A model generated the notes under the pieces. That model searched no databases. It worked only from the letters and a program-made list of their open reading frames with translations, and had not been told where the DNA came from. DNA of 64,000 nt from Circinella umbellata (taxonomy: Eukaryota; Mucoromycota; Mucoromycetes; Mucorales; Lichtheimiaceae): positions 310,001-374,000 of the forward strand of contig JAIWNF010000015.1 in NCBI GenBank assembly GCA_025093555.1, given 5' to 3'. Each line of letters begins with the position of its first letter. Position 1 is the stretch's first letter. Shown piece after piece: positions 60,957 through 64,000 of this stretch. Made by a program: the position numbers and the translations under genes.

Positions 60957-63090
60957 TTATACACGTCTCGCAGCAATCATATCACGGAACATGCTACGTA
61001 AATATGTTTTATAAATACCAATGGCACTTGGTGGTTCACGTGTACAAATCAATCCATTTTTTTCTGCTTCCATATGCTTGTTACGCCATGAATCCAATTG
61101 TCTGAAAAAGTCTTGATGAATATTGACTAATGTTTCTTGAATCAAAGGGAATAAGTTCACATTCCATAAAGTACTACCCGTTTGACTTTTCACAACAATA
61201 ATATTATCATGTTGATCCAAAGGCCACATACGTGTCTCATCATCAATAATCAAAGGTAACGTAAATCCACATCCTAAGGATCGTTCTTTTAATGCACAGA
61301 ATGGATATAAAGCTGTTAGATCCTTGGGAGGTCGACTTGGATCAGGTGATCGCTTAATATAATCGTGTTCAAATCTTGCAGAATATAAAATGCCACGAAT
61401 ACGAGTTCTTTCTGGATCTAATACGTTTACGACGTTTTCAACATAATTTTGATCACTAAAAAAACCATATATTCATTAGTCTTTCCTATTGTGATTTATT
61501 TAATCCATATATTTTACCCCCTTATCCCTTTCCTTCCGACCTTCTTTTTTTTTTTATTCTTTTCCATTACTATTATTAAATTGAAAAAAAAAAAAACGTA
61601 TATTTTACCCCAATGAACAAACGGAAATTTCATAAAAATTTTGAGCCCAATCCAAGAATTCATGTACTCGTTCTGTCAAGACAACACGTCTGTTATCTGA
61701 AAGTGCTACTACACGACTTCCATCTAATATTAAAAAAAAAAGTTTAGTCATATGATCAGAAGGAATATATATATATGTATACTTTTTGATAAACTTACAT
61801 TTGTGTACATCACTTTCGGGAACATGTCGATCATTTCCTTCACCTACTAAACGAACTAATGTATCATCCAAATCTAACACCAAAGGTAATTTACGACTAT
61901 AAAGTAACCCTTCCATAGCTTCCTTGACGATACGAAGCATATCTTCATGTTTACATAAATAACCAAAAAGATATCTATCAAGATATATAAAAAAAAAAGC
62001 CATTTAATCATCTGAATCTATATGTACTAAGACACTCCCCTTTTACTTTCTCTCACAAAACTTACTGTTTATCTCTTGATATTTTCAAATGCAATTCCCA
62101 CATACCACCTTCTTCAGTTCTTAATGCGATATATGCACTCTATAAATACATATGTTTATAAATAATCGGTGTGTAAAGATACTTTAATAAAGTTTGTTCA
62201 TTTAATTAAATAAACAACAGCCCCCTCCCCTCTTTTTTTTTCCACTTTTTTTTTTTATTAACTTAATTCTTTACCTTTCTTAATCCATATAAATCTTCAA
62301 ACCAAGGATGATCTGGATATCGAAACACAAAATTATGCTGTATACTGCGTTTAGCCATGACAACGAAAAATCCACGAGGATAAGCACCTTGAATTTCATA
62401 ATTACTCTCCAATAAAAGTCTTGGTTCGTCTCCTCGATAAATTATTTGTTCTGTATAAAGTTGAACTTGTTTTGAATTGATTCTACCATTACGTCTATCT
62501 ACAAGTGCTGGTTGATCTTTTGTAACGAAATCAAGAGATAAAGTAGGTTGCCAACCTGCTGGATTCATAGTCGCTTCTGGTCCTAAGCGAATAATATTAC
62601 TACTACTATTTGGTATACTGTTGTTGTTGTTATTGTTGTTGGTAGGTTCAGGTGTAACTACATTGGGTGAAACGAATGGTTGCCTTGGTGATGATAATGC
62701 AGGTGATTGATGTTGTGGAGGAGTTTGCTGTTGTAATCTAGAAAGTTTTGTTTCTCTAGCAACAGCATATTGTAATGCTGTACTTAATTGTAAAATAGTC
62801 TATTATAAGGAGAGAAATATTGACAGGAATAAAGAAAACAGCGGAAGCGGAAAAAAAAAATAGAGGGTGTGAAGTTTAGCATATCTGTTATGTTTTTTTT
62901 TTCTTGTCCTCTCATTCCAATACTATAATAAAAGAAAGGGTGAAAAAAAAAAGAACCCTACCGATTTTTCTTTAGTGACAATATCGTCTGGAATGGGAAT
63001 ACGATGACGTTGGGGTTGTGGAGGTTGTATCGGTGGATCTGAACCAAAAGGTTTCCGTGGATCATCATTAAGCATTCCTGACAGGTCCAT
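60957..63090 (-). CDS. FCP1-like HAD-family phosphatase
   Basis: Six minus-strand exons: 63090-62962, 62799-62275, 62139-62066, 61974-61799, 61723-61609, 61455-60957; 505 aa. The N-terminal third is Pro/Gln/Asn-rich. A middle segment ('QLYTEQIIYRGDEPRLLLE', 'PWFEDLYGLRK') is conserved-looking but unnamed by me. The catalytic motif 'PLVLDLDDTLVR' (Asp277 and Asp279 of DxDxT) is followed by 'VVLTERVHEFLDWAQNFYEISVCSLG' and 'IIDDETRMWPLDQHDNIIVV', the FCP1/SCP motif order with the second Asp pair. FCP1-type enzymes dephosphorylate the RNA polymerase II CTD. No BRCT domain follows, so this is not canonical FCP1; it is closer in layout to CPL/FCP1-like proteins. Substrate specificity is unknown. 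Confidence 0.82.
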
Positions 63091-63238
63091 TTTATATAAA
63101 GCTGTAACTTTTTTTTAAGGTGGAGTTTATATACAATATATAAAAAAAAAAAAAATTGGGAAAAGGGGAAAGAGAAGTGAAGAAATTAAAATGACTCCCA
63201 AAAAAAAAAAAAGCGGGTATTTATTTAATTATTATTTT

Positions 63239-64000
63239 TTACAATTGCTCATAAGCAGTATCCTGACCAAAAAATCCTCGACATAATTCTCTGATTACTT
63301 TTTCATAATTAGTAGGAGAATGATCCATAAACATAGTACGAGAAAATACAATTTCTGAAAATCTTGCTTGGATATCATCACAACGACTTAATACAGCTCG
63401 ATGTTGTTTATGCCGTGAAGGAACTAATTCGATAGTATAAACCGTACTTGGTGGATACAATTTTTCTGCACGCATATCGGCTCGCATGGTTTTAATTAAG
63501 GCCCAAAACCAATCATCTTCATTATCATCTACTGTGGAAGTTCGGTAACGATTAATAACTTTGGTTAAGATTTGATCAGCCACTTCAGCTTCAGTATGTA
63601 AACTGACTGCCACATTTTTAAAATCCTTGAGTAATCCAAGACTTAAACAACTGACAATATCATAACGATGGACGACACTGGTCACCAATCCACGACAGTA
63701 CTGGGACAGTTCCAATGACATCACACAAGGTGGACCATAGACATAACAATGAATAGGTCGTCCAGAATTGAGACCAGATGTTGGGGATAGTACAAATTGA
63801 CCTTGTTTATCTTTTTCACTCCACAATAAACTGACAAGAGCAGCAACACCTCCACCAAGAGAATGACCCGTAAGAACAAGACCGTATTCTGGATAACGTT
63901 CAAGTCCTTCACGAATAGCTTGAAACACTTTACCCTTTTCTTTAGCAAGCATTTGAGCGGCTTCCCACATCCCACAATGGGCTTTGAAGTCGGTACTGTC
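63239..64000 (-). CDS. Class 3 lipase (sn1-specific diacylglycerol lipase-like), 5' part beyond the window
   Basis: Open frame entering at 64000 and ending at 63239, giving 253 C-terminal residues. It has the nucleophile elbow 'LVLTGHSLGGGVAALVSLLW', 'CYVYGPPCVMS', and a catalytic-Asp segment 'VVHRYDIVSCLSLG'. Beyond this lies a long C-terminal region ('PPSTVYTIELVPS', 'MFMDHSPTNYEKVIREL') in which the final His (D-H-S-P-T-N-Y) occupies the catalytic position typical of DAGL-like class 3 lipases. These hydrolyse diacylglycerol or related acylglycerols, often at membranes. The upstream portion, possibly with TM helices, is not visible. The partner exon boundary cannot be set. Confidence 0.87.
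   Translation of the reverse strand, partial: DSTDFKAHCGMWEAAQMLAKEKGKVFQAIREGLERYPEYGLVLTGHSLGGGVAALVSLLWSEKDKQGQFVLSPTSGLNSGRPIHCYVYGPPCVMSLELSQYCRGLVTSVVHRYDIVSCLSLGLLKDFKNVAVSLHTEAEVADQILTKVINRYRTSTVDDNEDDWFWALIKTMRADMRAEKLYPPSTVYTIELVPSRHKQHRAVLSRCDDIQARFSEIVFSRTMFMDHSPTNYEKVIRELCRGFFGQDTAYEQL

Overview
This window is a eukaryotic, fungal nuclear contig. It is AT-rich, with dense protein-coding genes cut by many short (about 60-280 nt) GT-AG introns. The gene repertoire is fungal: chitin deacetylase, the Mhr1/mL67 mitoribosomal protein, an SRP9/21 form with a lysine-rich tail, and FAD glycerol-3-phosphate dehydrogenase. It also keeps genes that yeasts have lost, notably SMG8. Together with the non-LTR element and the polyQ-rich proteins, this points to an early-diverging fungus, most likely Mucoromycota (Mucorales). 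That placement is inference, not a search result.

Layout. 1-10 kb: a secreted kelch protein (-, partial), a DASS-type carboxylate/anion transporter (+), a 6-phosphofructo-2-kinase with a degenerate phosphatase half (+), and a 57-residue zinc-knuckle microprotein (-). 10.3-14.8 kb: a gene desert. 14.8-25.5 kb: SRP9, ribosomal protein eS21, the YVH1/DUSP12 phosphatase, CCR4-NOT subunit NOT2, mitoribosomal mL67, a twin CX9C protein, and a chitin deacetylase with long acidic and Gly/Ser/Asn/Asp repeats. 25.6-30.5 kb: a FEN1-family nuclease and mitochondrial glycerol-3-phosphate dehydrogenase. 30.5-41.9 kb: a second desert holding a tRNA-His(GUG) gene and a decayed LINE retrotransposon with ORF1 and ORF2. 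41.9-54.3 kb: a YchF/OLA1-type P-loop protein with a likely mitochondrial leader, SMG8, and a GYF-domain protein. 55-64 kb: an F-box/LRR protein, SMC5/6 subunit NSE4, an FCP1-like HAD phosphatase, and a class 3 lipase (partial).

There are no operons. Neighbours are mostly unrelated housekeeping genes. Several concern mRNA fate (NOT2, SMG8, GYF protein) or ribosome and translation biology (SRP9, eS21, YVH1, mL67, OLA1-like), but physical linkage need not mean co-regulation. Intron-exon structures were derived by eye. Every exon chain was checked for phase continuity, and each complete multi-exon CDS sums to a multiple of three.
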